Assembly: GCF_000226115.1 (NCBI RefSeq) | Contig: NC_016458.1 | Coordinates: 7,102,001 to 7,166,000, forward strand | Direction: 5' to 3' | DNA length: 64,000 nucleotides | Source: Thermothielavioides terrestris NRRL 8126 | Taxonomy: Eukaryota; Ascomycota; Sordariomycetes; Sordariales; Chaetomiaceae | Shown here: piece after piece, positions 12,729 to 23,404 of the stretch | Layout: every line of letters starts with the position of its first letter | How positions within the stretch are numbered: position 1 is the stretch's first letter | Made by a program: the position numbers and the translations under genes | The notes under the pieces: model-generated | The model's input: the letters and a program-made list of their open reading frames with translations, nothing else | Database searches by the model: none | Told to the model about the DNA's origin: nothing

Positions 12729-15700
12729 TCAGCCCGTAGTCTGCGACACCTGTCCCTGTCCCTGCCCCTGGTACTGCCCTTTCCCACCGCCCGGGCCCGG
12801 CGGGCCCTGTAGCACCAGGAACGGTCCCGGCGGCGCCTTGGGCAGCACAGGAACCCCCGTCTGCTGCGGCGACACCGGCGTCGCCAGCGAGCCAGCCGGA
12901 CCCGCGCCAGCACCAGCCCCAGCCCCAGCGCCAGTTCCAGCACCAGTCCCAGCACCACCTGCACTGGCCCCAGCCCCACCAGCGCCGCCAGCAGCAGCAG
13001 CAGCAGCGGCGGCGGCAGAAGAGCCAGGAAGAGGAGGGGGAGGCGGGGCAGCAGGGACAGGCGTGTGGAACAAGAAGCCGCCGTCGTGGGACCGCCCGCT
13101 CGCCATCCGGCGCACCTTGGACCGGCGGTACGCGAGGGGGCGGACGACATTCTCGAGGAAGAAGGACCCGCCGCCGCCGCCGCCGTTGGCCGTGGCCGTG
13201 AGGGGCCGGTCGTCGTCGCCGTCCGAGAAGACGTCCTCGGGGAAGGACTCGTCGTCCGAGGCCAGGTCGCCGGATGCGGGCGCGAGCTGCTGCGCGTGGT
13301 GCGACGCCGGCGCCGACGGCGACGTGACGGAGCGCGCGTGGAGGCCCGGGCGGTTGGGCGGCGTGATGCTTGTTACTTTTGTGGCGGTGGAGGGAGCGTT
13401 GCTGTGGTGGCCGGGCGTGAAGGCGCCGGGGTTCATCGTGTTGGTGGGTGGTCCGCCTCCTCCCTCGCGCCCCGGGAAGACGGGCTTGTCCGCGAAGCCG
13501 TTCTGGAAGGACATGCTGCTGTTGCTGGACGCCTGGTGCAGGATGGGCAAGATCTGCTCGTCGTACAGCTGAGCGCCGGACTCGAACGTGTCGGGCGAGA
13601 ACTCGGTCACGGTCCGCGACGACCGCCCGTCGCTGGGCGCGCTCGTCGACAGGTCGTCGAAGAAGTCATCCAGGCTGTCCAGCTTCGAGAACAAATCCCC
13701 CATGTGCATGTCGAGGGCCCGTCCGTCGTCCGACACCATGGTGTCCGCGCGGTCCGACGGGCCGGGGAAGTATCCGTACGGGAAGTCGTCCGTGTGGAAC
13801 TCGACCTCGGGCGTCATGGTCGGCTGCGCCACCACGCCCTCGTCGCTCTGGCACATGTAGAAGGCCGCGTGGATGTTGGCGCGCGTCGAGTCCGTCTTGC
13901 GCGCCGGCATCGGAATCGCCCACCCCGACGCCTCCGGGATGCCAAACAGGCTCTGCGTCCGTTCGTACTCCTTGCGCACCGCCTTCGACGTCGGCCGCGT
14001 CATGCTCATGCGCAGGTGGTGCTTGTCCATCGAGGACCCGGACATGGTCATGATGTTGTCCAGCACTTCCAGCGCCTCCATGCAGTACTCGGTCTGCAGC
14101 AGCCGCAGGAGCGGCGAGATCATGTCCGAGCCGTGGCTGGCAATCTCGGGCTTCTTCATGTCCACCTCGGGCAAGATCACCCGCAGGATCCGCATCGTCT
14201 TGATCTTGACCCACGAGGTCGCGTTCGTGAGGAACCCCATCAGCATGGTGACCATGGGCAGGTCCAGCGCGGGCAGGAAACGCTCCCGCAGCGCCGCAAA
14301 CATGTGCGCCACGAACTCGTTCTCGGACGAATGCTTGGAGGCGAGGTAGTCGTCCAAGACGACCGCCATGCCCGTCATGCCCAACTCGTCGGCCGCCGCC
14401 ATGAGCGTCTCCGCCGTCTGCACGACGCCGCGGTCGAGGAACTGCTGCTGGTCGCGGGCGTGCAGGAATCGGGGTAAGTTGGCAATCACCGTGAAAAAGA
14501 ATCGGCTGTCGTCGCCGACGAGCGCGTCGCTGGGCAGCGGGATGAACTTCTCGAGCGTCTGGAGAGTCAGTTCCAGGCACACCGACGACCGCAGGCCCTT
14601 GTAGAGCAGCGGCTGCACGCCCTCGAACGGGCCGTCCCACTTGGAGGGCTGTCCGTCGTAGAGCAGCCGTCGCACGGTGGGAGACTGGAAGTCGAGCTTC
14701 TTCAGGAACTCGTTCAGCATCTCCACCGCCACGAGGAATTCGCATTCGTTGATTGACTCGAGGCAGGCGCATGTGGTCCAGAAAAGCTGAGGGAGCGCCA
14801 GCAGCTTGTCGGCGTCGAGCTTCACGATCAGCGTCTTGAGCGTCGTGAGAATCTCCATCGAGAACGTCTGGATCTCGGCGTCTTCGTCCGCGATGGTGTT
14901 GGACAGGCGGGCGAGCATGTCCCCGAGCATGTACTGGTCGAGCGACGTGAGGATGCACCGAAAGATCTGAAATGATCGGCAGGCAAGGTGTCTGACCGGA
15001 CAGGAAGTCGCCCAGGTGAGCGAGAGCCGGCCCCATTGGTCTTTGATGCCGGGAAACGTTAGCTCGAACGTCTTGACGACCTCGGCTGTGAGATGCTCCA
15101 TGCTTGGCGGCACCTTGTTGTCGTGGCCGCCGACCTTTCCGTTGCTGTCCTCGTAGCCCCACACAACCGACCGGTCGTGGCGACGGATGGCATCCACCAA
15201 GCTCTCGATCCCCTGCTTGGTGGCCGCCGGCGTGTCATCATCCAGCTTGGAGATGACGAGCTCGTGGATGAGGTGCACCAGCATCTCGCGAGCTTGCTCC
15301 TGCACAAGCGGCGTGTAGTGATCCCAGAGGACCGTGACGACTTGCAGCAAGATCGGGACGCTGTCCGCTGTGAGGCTGACGGGCGCCACCATGAGGTCTA
15401 CGAGGAGGATGAGCGAGAGTTGGCCAAGAGAGAAGCCGGCCTGTTTGGTGCCTATAGGGAGGGCCTCCGAGAGATCCGCGCAGTAGGGCATCATGGCGAT
15501 GTCTGGTGGCGGCGGGATAGCTTCGCGCTTCTCATTGGGCACCATGGCCTTGGGCGTGATCTGGAGCAGCAGAAATTCGACCACCCTGCTGCCCGGCGTG
15601 CTGTTCGTGCTTGCAAGGAAGACGACGATCTGCTTCGCGTACTCGACGAAGTTCTGCTCTCTCCGCTCCAGACACAGAGACATGATGAAATCCAGGATGA

Positions 15701-18700
15701 GCCGCACGTTCCCCGGATACGGCCCAGTCGCCAATGCCTGCCAGAGCGCTTGGACTTCGTTGTGCAGCGCTGCGCTGGATTTGATCGTGATCTCGAGGAG
15801 ATTGGCCAGCAGCACGTACGATTGCGCGATCGGCCCCCCATTGGGATCAACCTTGAGCTCGACCGCCTGGATCCACGGAAGGATGACGGCGATGATGTTC
15901 CGCTGCGAGGCAGCCTGCTGCTCCTTAAAGTAGAACGTGAACTCGGAGAAGATGTGGAACGCAAGTTCGGTGTGTTGCTTCGCCAACCGCTTCGAGATCT
16001 CGAACTGAGCCAGCTTGTAGACGGCCTTGGTCTTGTCGGATATGCTGATGTCGAAGTCCTGGATCTTGGAGCTACGCGGGTGCGGCTGCCTCTCATCCAG
16101 AGCCTTCAAGAGGTGAGCGGCCCTGGACCTGACGGCGCTCTGGTCGTTGCCCAGCATGAAGAGGCAGAGACCCAGGAGCTTCCAGAACGGTGTGGGGTAC
16201 TCGGGCTGCTCCAGAAGCACCTCAGTCACGGCGAAGAAGTAACTCTCCAGCATCTTTGGGGCATCGGCGAGGTAGCACCTCGAGATGCAGTGCTCGAGCA
16301 GGTATGGGAATTCCTGGTTGTGCACGATCAGGTTCTTCAACGCCCTCCTGCCGATGACGTTCATGCGGTCGCTACCCGAGTTGAAGATCGCCTCGATCCA
16401 GGCCAGCATCCGCCGGACGTCGAACTGTAGAGATACGCCGCTCTCGGTGGTGGCACTGATGGGCCCGGCGCAGAGCGCAGCCATAGCGCTGAGAGCTGCC
16501 GTGCGCAGGTTTCGTTTCTCGATCTCCATCGCCGCCGACACCGTCCCTCGTTCGCCCGCTGTCTTCTGATCAATGACGGATTGTCTCATGTTGTCCTCTC
16601 TCTGCCGAATCTGGAGCTGGTTGGGAGAGAAGCCGCACCATTCCTCCATCAAGGCGAATGCCGATTTCCGAGCTTCAAACGTCATCCATCGGGACGGATC
16701 CTTTGTCCGGTTGATGCCGCCGAAGAGCTCCTCCATAAGGCCGCAATAGTGCCGTCTTAGCTTCTGAAATTCCCAGTCCATCTGGACCTCGCCGTCCATC
16801 AGGAAAAGCTTGAGATCCTTGGCGTACGCGACCAAGTTGTTCAGAATCCAGTCGTCCTGGTAAACCTGAGGTTCTCTCAAAAAATGCGACGTAAGCTTGT
16901 ACACATGCGTGATCTCGGTCCGCAGCACGTCCATCTTGCGGTTCCGGCGGGGACTGCTGTTGGTACGCTGATGGATGCGCTGCCGTGCGTCGTCGTTGCA
17001 CCGCGAGACCTGCCCCTGGAGTTCCTCGAGCAGCGTGCGATAAATGTGGATGTTGATAGAGCCCATGGCGATCACCACCGCCTCCCGGATCGGGGCGCAG
17101 GAGACGGAGAGCATGGGATTCAGATACTTGAAGAGCGTCCTTGCCGACCCAATCTTCTCTGCAGCCGACGACGCCTTGGATCCCTTTCGGCCGTGCACGC
17201 CGTTGGGCGCCCCTGGGCCCTGGGCATTACCGGGATCCGCAAGGGTCGTGCAAGCAAAAACGAGGTACAGCTTCCACTGCTCAATGACAACCTCGGGGTG
17301 CGTTGTTGGTGTCTTGCCCGCCATCCGAGCACTGCTGGGCTCCACATAAAACTGGCCCCGAGGATCGCGTGGCGGTTCGGAAAGCACCGTGATGACTTTG
17401 TAGAGCTGGAGGATTCTCTCGCAAACGAGGTCCCGGCTGAGGGTGATGGCGAACGGACATTTATCGAAGGCGATGCGGATGAAGTTGGGGAAGATCTTGA
17501 ACCACAGCGTGGTGTCGTACGAGACGTCGCTGGTGCAGAGCTCAATCAGGGCTCCTTGGCTATTGGTGTTCTGCATTCCTCGCTGCAGCCGGCTCCGTTC
17601 CGCCACGGTGAGCTGCTCGTCATTGAAGCTCATGACCTGCATCGAGTCGTTCTCGAGGATGTCGATGAGTCTCGGCGTGTCTTTCTCACGGCCGCTCGGC
17701 TTCCTCAGGACGGCGTCAAATTCAGTAATCAAGCGAAGGACGCTGACGGCGTAGTAGCGGACCCGCCGAGATTGAGAGCAGAGGAAGAACAGGCCATGCG
17801 CCTCCACCTGGTCGACCTCCGCCCAGACGCTGGACAGGTCAAGCTGGATGCCCCTCTTCTCGGCGACGCTGGATTCGCTGCTCTCATCCGCGGCATTCCG
17901 GGTCTTCTGTTTGATCTCCTCGATCCATATGTGCAGGAGCTCGATGTACAACATCAGCGTTTTCTCGATATGTCCTGGGCCAAGCATGCCCCCATCGGAC
18001 ATGGTAGTAGAATAGCGGTCATCAAAATTGAAGATGAAGCGGGCGAATCCCATCGTAACCTGGTGAGCGTGAGACTGCCGGGCAATGGCTTTCAGGGACT
18101 GTGCGGACGACTCTGCAATGTTGGGTTGAACATGGGCAGTCCCGGTGCAGAGAAGATTGATCAATGTGTTGAACGGAATGTCGGGCGAAAGACAGCGCGG
18201 CAGAGCCTGGACGGCGATGTGCAGCAACTCGTAGAAGGCTTGCTTCTGATCATGAGAGCCGGAGCTGTCGTCCCTCCGCGAGAAGTTGAACGTCTCGCTG
18301 ATGGGCGTCTTGGGGCCCGGGCTGTTGAATTTCTCCATCTTATCGAACTTCTCATCCAGGGCAGCCTGGCCGCCAAACGCGTTGTCACAAATGATGGTAA
18401 TCTTGCCCAGAATCTCACAGAACCTGACGTAATAGTCCCGGACGCTTTCGGTGAGCGCGGAGACCAAGACCGGCCTTGTAAGCCTCTCGCCGCCGGACAA
18501 GGCCGCCCAGGCAACAGGCGGAGGGTCCCGAGACGAACCAAAAACTGGCGACGTCGGGGGCACACGTTCAGGCACCGGAGGCGGGCCATACGACTGGGGG
18601 AAGGGCGGCCTGCCCTTGTCACCCTTCTCTAAATCGGACACGATAGTGAGGAATGCCCGGATCCCGACCACCATCCTATCCGGGTCCAGCTGTTCGATTT

Positions 18701-20825
18701 TGAGCTCCTTGTTGGAGGTGAAGAGATCGGCATTGACCAGGGGAAAGATAATGGTTCGGAAACAATATTCCGGGTGCTTGTACCCGATGAACCTGATGAT
18801 TTGGATCAGGGGATCGATAACGGCGGAATCCGTAGCGTTCAAGGTCCTCTTGGCGTTTGGGAGAATCATCTTCAAGACCTCATCGAGCTTCCGGGTCATG
18901 CCCGAGGAAGTGTCGTTCGTGCGGTAGAGATAGGTCCACACCAGCCTGGAAATGACCTGCAGACAGAGCGGCCTGGTGAAGCGGTCCTTGAGGCGCGGCT
19001 GCAGCGGGTAGATCAGCTGCAGCCACTGACTAACAAAGGTGTCCGGCGGCGAGACGCACAGCATGGTGGCCGCCAGAGGGAAGGCGTAGTGCCAGTGCCG
19101 AGGCTTCACAAACATCTGGGCCAGCCGGGGCCCGACCGTAGCCAGAACCTCGTTCCATTTCGGATGGGCAATGTCGCTGTTGGTAGCCTGGGCCGCTATG
19201 GGGAGCACAAGCAGCTCGAACACCTGGCAGAAGGCCGACTTTACCTTGGGCCCGTGGGACCGGCTGAAGAGCTTGCCCAGCGAGGCCATGAACTCACAGG
19301 ATCGATCCCAGGCTTCTGCCGGCGCCGTTTTTATACGGAGGTGCTTCATCCCACCCAGGACGAGCTCCATCTTGCTCTCGATGTCGCGGGACCCGGATGA
19401 CGGGCCCTTGGCAGCCAGCTCTTGCAACGAGCGGTCGAGATCAACGATGAAACGATCAGTCACGGTGGCAAAGCTGAGCTCGCTCATGGCGCCCATGAGT
19501 TGGGCGAAGAGATTCCAGTTGGACAGCTTTAGGGGCGAGGCCATCAGTTGCTCGGTATCGGAGATCTTTAGCTGCCCGAAGATGATGTTCTCCAGCTTGT
19601 CTTCCATCTCGGGCGTGATTGAAGCCAGTGTGCTCTGTGCCATGACCTCGAGAAGAACGCGGCAGAGCACGTAGATGGAAACAGTCGAGCGGCGCTCCGC
19701 CTGCGCGACGTATTCCTGTTTTGCGGCCAGGGACATCTGCGCGCCGGCATGGGGCTCAGGCCCGGAACCTGCCGCGGCCGGCTGCATCGGTTCTGTGTGA
19801 CGTCTTTGCAGCGATCCGGGAGCGGGGTGGATGCGCGACTGTTGGAGCTGGGTCCGAGCCTCATTGGCGGCGTCGCTCTTGCTCTTCCTCCATAGCATCA
19901 TCGAGTCGATTAGCGGCTTGGGTTTCTGCTTCGCAATGTGGCCCAGGGCCACGATGAGCTGGTCGAAAGCCGGGTCCACGCCGGGACCGCATATTTGCTC
20001 TACCTGAGGCTCTGGGTCAAAGGGCACGGTGATGCACTCGTTCAGCTTCTCCTCTGCCTGTGCAATGAAGGAGGTAAACAGCACATGTAGCGCAAACTCC
20101 CCCACGGTTTTCTGTTCGTCTTTGTGGTGGCGTGACGAGTGTGAGTGGTGGTGAGCGTGGTCCCTCCGGGAGGACTTGCCACTATGCCTCCTCTCCATCT
20201 TTCCTCGCCCACCAAACTCGCCGGCAGCGGCCGAGGCGGCCCTTTCGGGAATATTCGGCACTGATGCGAGGGTCGTTCCTGACATGGCAGTGGGCGGCCG
20301 CGGTCCGGCAGACGCATCGCTATCCGGACGGGGGAAGGGTTGCATCTCGGCCCTATCCGGCATGAGGCCGGCGCCCGCAGCGGCGATCATTTGCGGGCTG
20401 AGCGGGCTGGAGGCCGAGCTGGTGAGGCTTCCGTTCCTCGAGTGCTGGATCCCATGGACGATGGATGTCTGTCTGTGGTGACCGTACGACGATGCCTTGG
20501 GGTCGACGACCCGCTCAATCACGCCGGCGAGACCGCTTCGAGAGGCTGGCGCATGGGACCGTGGCGGCGGGAGGTGGGAGTTGGGATCGGGACGCGGGAG
20601 CTTCTCGATGGACGACTCGCGCGAGTGGGCGACGCTTCGGGAGCCTAGGGCAACAGGACGTATCGTCTTCTGCCAGTCTTCCTCATCCTCCTCGTCGAGC
20701 CGCGAAACGGCGCGCGGCGAGAACTTCAGGGGCTCGTGGTCCGGCAACGTCGTCTGGGACGGAGCTATGCTGGTCAGCATAACGATGTCGGCGCCGCATG
20801 GACTCTCGGGCTCTCCACATGGCAT
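12729..20825 (-). CDS. tao3: Cell morphogenesis protein Tao3/Pag1/Mor2 (Furry family)
   Basis: This is a single open frame of 2,698 residues without introns. Furry-family proteins are giant HEAT/ARM-repeat scaffolds that bind and activate the NDR kinase (Cbk1/Orb6/COT1) in the RAM/MOR network, which controls polarised growth. Residues 1-240 are disordered and include a His-rich patch (HHHSHSSRHH). The conserved N-terminal block starts with VGEFALHVLFTSFIAQAEEKLNE; middle and C-terminal blocks follow (for example FWTTCACLESINECEFLVAVE). The last 350 residues are low complexity, including a nine-Ala run, GAGTGAGAG repeats and GQGQGQ. The start at 20825 has A at -3; a second in-frame ATG lies at 20780. 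The bases before 20825 (TCTGTTTCAG) look like a 3' splice site, so a further upstream exon or a 5' UTR intron is possible. Confidence 0.95.
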   Translation of the reverse strand: MPCGEPESPCGADIVMLTSIAPSQTTLPDHEPLKFSPRAVSRLDEEDEEDWQKTIRPVALGSRSVAHSRESSIEKLPRPDPNSHLPPPRSHAPASRSGLAGVIERVVDPKASSYGHHRQTSIVHGIQHSRNGSLTSSASSPLSPQMIAAAGAGLMPDRAEMQPFPRPDSDASAGPRPPTAMSGTTLASVPNIPERAASAAAGEFGGRGKMERRHSGKSSRRDHAHHHSHSSRHHKDEQKTVGEFALHVLFTSFIAQAEEKLNECITVPFDPEPQVEQICGPGVDPAFDQLIVALGHIAKQKPKPLIDSMMLWRKSKSDAANEARTQLQQSRIHPAPGSLQRRHTEPMQPAAAGSGPEPHAGAQMSLAAKQEYVAQAERRSTVSIYVLCRVLLEVMAQSTLASITPEMEDKLENIIFGQLKISDTEQLMASPLKLSNWNLFAQLMGAMSELSFATVTDRFIVDLDRSLQELAAKGPSSGSRDIESKMELVLGGMKHLRIKTAPAEAWDRSCEFMASLGKLFSRSHGPKVKSAFCQVFELLVLPIAAQATNSDIAHPKWNEVLATVGPRLAQMFVKPRHWHYAFPLAATMLCVSPPDTFVSQWLQLIYPLQPRLKDRFTRPLCLQVISRLVWTYLYRTNDTSSGMTRKLDEVLKMILPNAKRTLNATDSAVIDPLIQIIRFIGYKHPEYCFRTIIFPLVNADLFTSNKELKIEQLDPDRMVVGIRAFLTIVSDLEKGDKGRPPFPQSYGPPPVPERVPPTSPVFGSSRDPPPVAWAALSGGERLTRPVLVSALTESVRDYYVRFCEILGKITIICDNAFGGQAALDEKFDKMEKFNSPGPKTPISETFNFSRRDDSSGSHDQKQAFYELLHIAVQALPRCLSPDIPFNTLINLLCTGTAHVQPNIAESSAQSLKAIARQSHAHQVTMGFARFIFNFDDRYSTTMSDGGMLGPGHIEKTLMLYIELLHIWIEEIKQKTRNAADESSESSVAEKRGIQLDLSSVWAEVDQVEAHGLFFLCSQSRRVRYYAVSVLRLITEFDAVLRKPSGREKDTPRLIDILENDSMQVMSFNDEQLTVAERSRLQRGMQNTNSQGALIELCTSDVSYDTTLWFKIFPNFIRIAFDKCPFAITLSRDLVCERILQLYKVITVLSEPPRDPRGQFYVEPSSARMAGKTPTTHPEVVIEQWKLYLVFACTTLADPGNAQGPGAPNGVHGRKGSKASSAAEKIGSARTLFKYLNPMLSVSCAPIREAVVIAMGSINIHIYRTLLEELQGQVSRCNDDARQRIHQRTNSSPRRNRKMDVLRTEITHVYKLTSHFLREPQVYQDDWILNNLVAYAKDLKLFLMDGEVQMDWEFQKLRRHYCGLMEELFGGINRTKDPSRWMTFEARKSAFALMEEWCGFSPNQLQIRQREDNMRQSVIDQKTAGERGTVSAAMEIEKRNLRTAALSAMAALCAGPISATTESGVSLQFDVRRMLAWIEAIFNSGSDRMNVIGRRALKNLIVHNQEFPYLLEHCISRCYLADAPKMLESYFFAVTEVLLEQPEYPTPFWKLLGLCLFMLGNDQSAVRSRAAHLLKALDERQPHPRSSKIQDFDISISDKTKAVYKLAQFEISKRLAKQHTELAFHIFSEFTFYFKEQQAASQRNIIAVILPWIQAVELKVDPNGGPIAQSYVLLANLLEITIKSSAALHNEVQALWQALATGPYPGNVRLILDFIMSLCLERREQNFVEYAKQIVVFLASTNSTPGSRVVEFLLLQITPKAMVPNEKREAIPPPPDIAMMPYCADLSEALPIGTKQAGFSLGQLSLILLVDLMVAPVSLTADSVPILLQVVTVLWDHYTPLVQEQAREMLVHLIHELVISKLDDDTPAATKQGIESLVDAIRRHDRSVVWGYEDSNGKVGGHDNKVPPSMEHLTAEVVKTFELTFPGIKDQWGRLSLTWATSCPVRHLACRSFQIFRCILTSLDQYMLGDMLARLSNTIADEDAEIQTFSMEILTTLKTLIVKLDADKLLALPQLFWTTCACLESINECEFLVAVEMLNEFLKKLDFQSPTVRRLLYDGQPSKWDGPFEGVQPLLYKGLRSSVCLELTLQTLEKFIPLPSDALVGDDSRFFFTVIANLPRFLHARDQQQFLDRGVVQTAETLMAAADELGMTGMAVVLDDYLASKHSSENEFVAHMFAALRERFLPALDLPMVTMLMGFLTNATSWVKIKTMRILRVILPEVDMKKPEIASHGSDMISPLLRLLQTEYCMEALEVLDNIMTMSGSSMDKHHLRMSMTRPTSKAVRKEYERTQSLFGIPEASGWAIPMPARKTDSTRANIHAAFYMCQSDEGVVAQPTMTPEVEFHTDDFPYGYFPGPSDRADTMVSDDGRALDMHMGDLFSKLDSLDDFFDDLSTSAPSDGRSSRTVTEFSPDTFESGAQLYDEQILPILHQASSNSSMSFQNGFADKPVFPGREGGGGPPTNTMNPGAFTPGHHSNAPSTATKVTSITPPNRPGLHARSVTSPSAPASHHAQQLAPASGDLASDDESFPEDVFSDGDDDRPLTATANGGGGGGSFFLENVVRPLAYRRSKVRRMASGRSHDGGFLFHTPVPAAPPPPPLPGSSAAAAAAAAAGGAGGAGASAGGAGTGAGTGAGAGAGAGAGPAGSLATPVSPQQTGVPVLPKAPPGPFLVLQGPPGPGGGKGQYQGQGQGQVSQTTG

Positions 20826-23404
20826 TCTGAAACAGACGGCCAACCGTCGAGGTCATCTTCATGGGACCCCCGTGCTGGCGCCGAGTCAGAACCCCCAGTG
20901 GAGTACAGTTGAAACGACGACAGCGGCGGCGGCCGGGGCGGGGGCGACAAGCTGGCAACAAATGTTTCCGTTGCTCGACACTCCAACCATGCATTCGTTC
21001 CCCGAGCGCCACAACTCGCAGGACGAATGCACAAAGAGAAGGATGGGGATTGAAAGTGCTTGCAACTCACCCATTTTCCACACGTCACCTCTTGCATCAC
21101 CCGCGCGGCAGAAGCAATGCCTGCTCAACCTGGGACACCGATGCAGAGAACGGTCGTCGTCGTGGCGCCAGACGGACAGCAACGACTCATGCGCACCCCG
21201 TCTGGACTGTTCGCGCGGCGCTGGAGGACGATGAGGTCGGGCGCCCAGACCGGCGCGTGCATTCCCGCTGCAGGGCTGCCAGGAGCAAGGGAGCCTCTTC
21301 AGGGGTAGGGGGGTATCAGCCAATCACGACGAGCGGGCGACGCCGCTGCCCCGCCAGATTCAAGGCACCCTCAAGATCAAACAGCCAATCAGCGCAAACC
21401 TCCCAAGTCGGTGGTCAGTTACCGCACACCGAGAACCACTGGAAGGTCGAAAGGACCAGCACAGGCCCATGGTTAGGGTTAGGTAGTTATTGCTTGGCTG
21501 AACGAGAAGCAGATGGGCTTCACAGTAGCTGCTAAAAAGGTGCAAGATAACGTTACCAACTGTGCGCACGTCTTGGATTCATCGAAATCAAGTTCTTCCT
21601 CGACGAATACAGGCCGAGTGCTGGTACGCTCCATGCACTATGCAGCCTGCAAACAGTCGGCGATGCGAGGAATGGTTCAATAGCTGGCTGGTGAAACGTG
21701 CGGGAAGGAAAACGGCGCAGCAACAACGGCCAACTTCAAGCTCCCATAACTACGGAATACCTACCTACCCGACCGACTGATTATTCTCCGCACCGGTGCC
21801 GGTGGTGTGGGTAGTCGGCGGCGTGGCGCGCAGTTCATCCCAGGCAACTGAATCGCGAACCGCTTTACTGTCGCCTCTGCATCGTAGTGCTCGCTCTTGG
21901 TAGCGGGACCGGACATCGCGAGCTGGGATGATCGCGATCTAGCGGACATGGGCGCCAACGCTTCGGAGGTCGCGCCGGGAGCGAAATTTTGAGCGGGATG
22001 GCATGTAGTTTGCTGCGTTCGGAGCACACACAGCAAGGACCTACCGACCTAAGTTATGTCGGTCTGCAATGCGTGAAGGTGGTTCCCGGGGATTGCTGCA
22101 TCTCGCTCTGGCGGTCACCGAACAGGGAATAGGGAAGTAAAGTGGCCAGATGTCCGCTTCCGCTGGGATCCCGAGCGGCGCATACCGCAGCACTCCGCCG
22201 GACTGTATGTGGGGAGGTCGTGAGGCGGCAGATGCAAGGACAGCGGGGTGTCATCCTCGCTGTGATCTTTCAGACCGAAAAACGCGGGGAATCGCTCCAC
22301 ACATCTCCAGCTTCACGTACTGTGTGTGGAGTTGCATCACTCCGTTCTCTTCGCCGGACGTGAGAGAGATGGGATGGAGTTCTTCAGCGAACAAAAAGGG
22401 CCAGACCCTTGCCTCGGGAATTGCAGTTGAGCGATACAGATTGCATACTGTATGTTGTACAATCCGCACTGTGAAAGTTAGGCCCTTTACCGCCGGGACG
22501 AACGGTACCGAGTAAGATGGGTGGCATGACCGGAGAAAAACCTACCAGGACGGACGATAATGGCGACAAGCTTGCTTTCGAGGAGAGAAGAGGACAGAAA
22601 ACAGAGACAGAGAGGGTGAGGTATTCAACATGCACATGCACTGGAGTAACCAGGAGGAAGTTTTATCGCATGTGCGGATCACATGTGCGGTACACACTCA
22701 GTACGGACTCAAGAATCCCGAGGAGTTCATTGCTCAACACAGCGTCAACGGAGTAACTAAACTGCCAGCTCCACTCAGTCAGACGAGGGCTGCCAGGGTC
22801 TCGCTGCAGGCTTCGGGAATGCATGTGGTTAACGTTAAAGTGTCGAGAGTAAAATAATATGTGTACACTTCCTTTCGGGGTGCCATTCTCGGTCTTGTCC
22901 CTTCCTCGTCCAACTTTACTCCGTCGTTCCCGTCGCGCACACACGCTCGGGTTCCTCGCCCGATTCCTCCCTCCGCTTCGCTCGCAATCGCGCAACAACA
23001 GGCTGCGATTGCCGCGACTCCCGTTTTCCGTCCCCGCGATTCCACATCTCGCGGGCTTCCCTCAGTTTCTTTCTTCGGCCTCCAACGTTGGCGCTGCCGC
23101 ACCGGTCCGCTCCGTCCCCATCCCCGCGGCTAACGTTTCCCGCCGACCCGTGACCCAACGGATCCGGTCTCCGGACCCTTGAAGAAAGCCGGCTGCACTC
23201 GGCCGGTTCTCGGGAGTCGCCCACACAGAGTTTCGCCTCTCGACCGTCGCCAGGGCAGCCCCTTTTCGGGCGTTCCTTAAAACCCACGAGGACGTCCCCG
23301 GCCCTCCCCGCCCCCACTTTCGCTGTCTCCCGCTCCGCCGACTGCAGATTTCTCGTCCACGTGTCTTCCGCTCTTCTCAGCACCAGACACTGTCCCTCGT
23401 CACC
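20826..23404. other. 2.6-kb divergent intergenic region, Tao3-like / P450 reductase
   Basis: The starts of two divergent genes flank this stretch, so it holds both promoters. Open frames within it are short and unrecognised. From about 22860 to 23400 the plus strand is pyrimidine-rich and probably is the leader of the P450 reductase gene. A two-unit TTAGGG telomere-like sequence lies at 21473-21483. Confidence 0.55.
21473..21483. repeat. Short interstitial telomere-like sequence (TTAGGGTTAGG)
   Basis: It is nearly two units of the ascomycete telomere repeat in non-coding DNA. It is too short to exclude chance. Confidence 0.5.

Noticed and set aside
16884..18632. 582-codon open frame on the plus strand, and others at 13065-14477 and 15093-16430
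   Set aside because: They lie antisense to the Tao3/Furry gene, whose protein is clearly conserved. GC-rich codon use leaves few stops in opposite frames; the translations have no family features.
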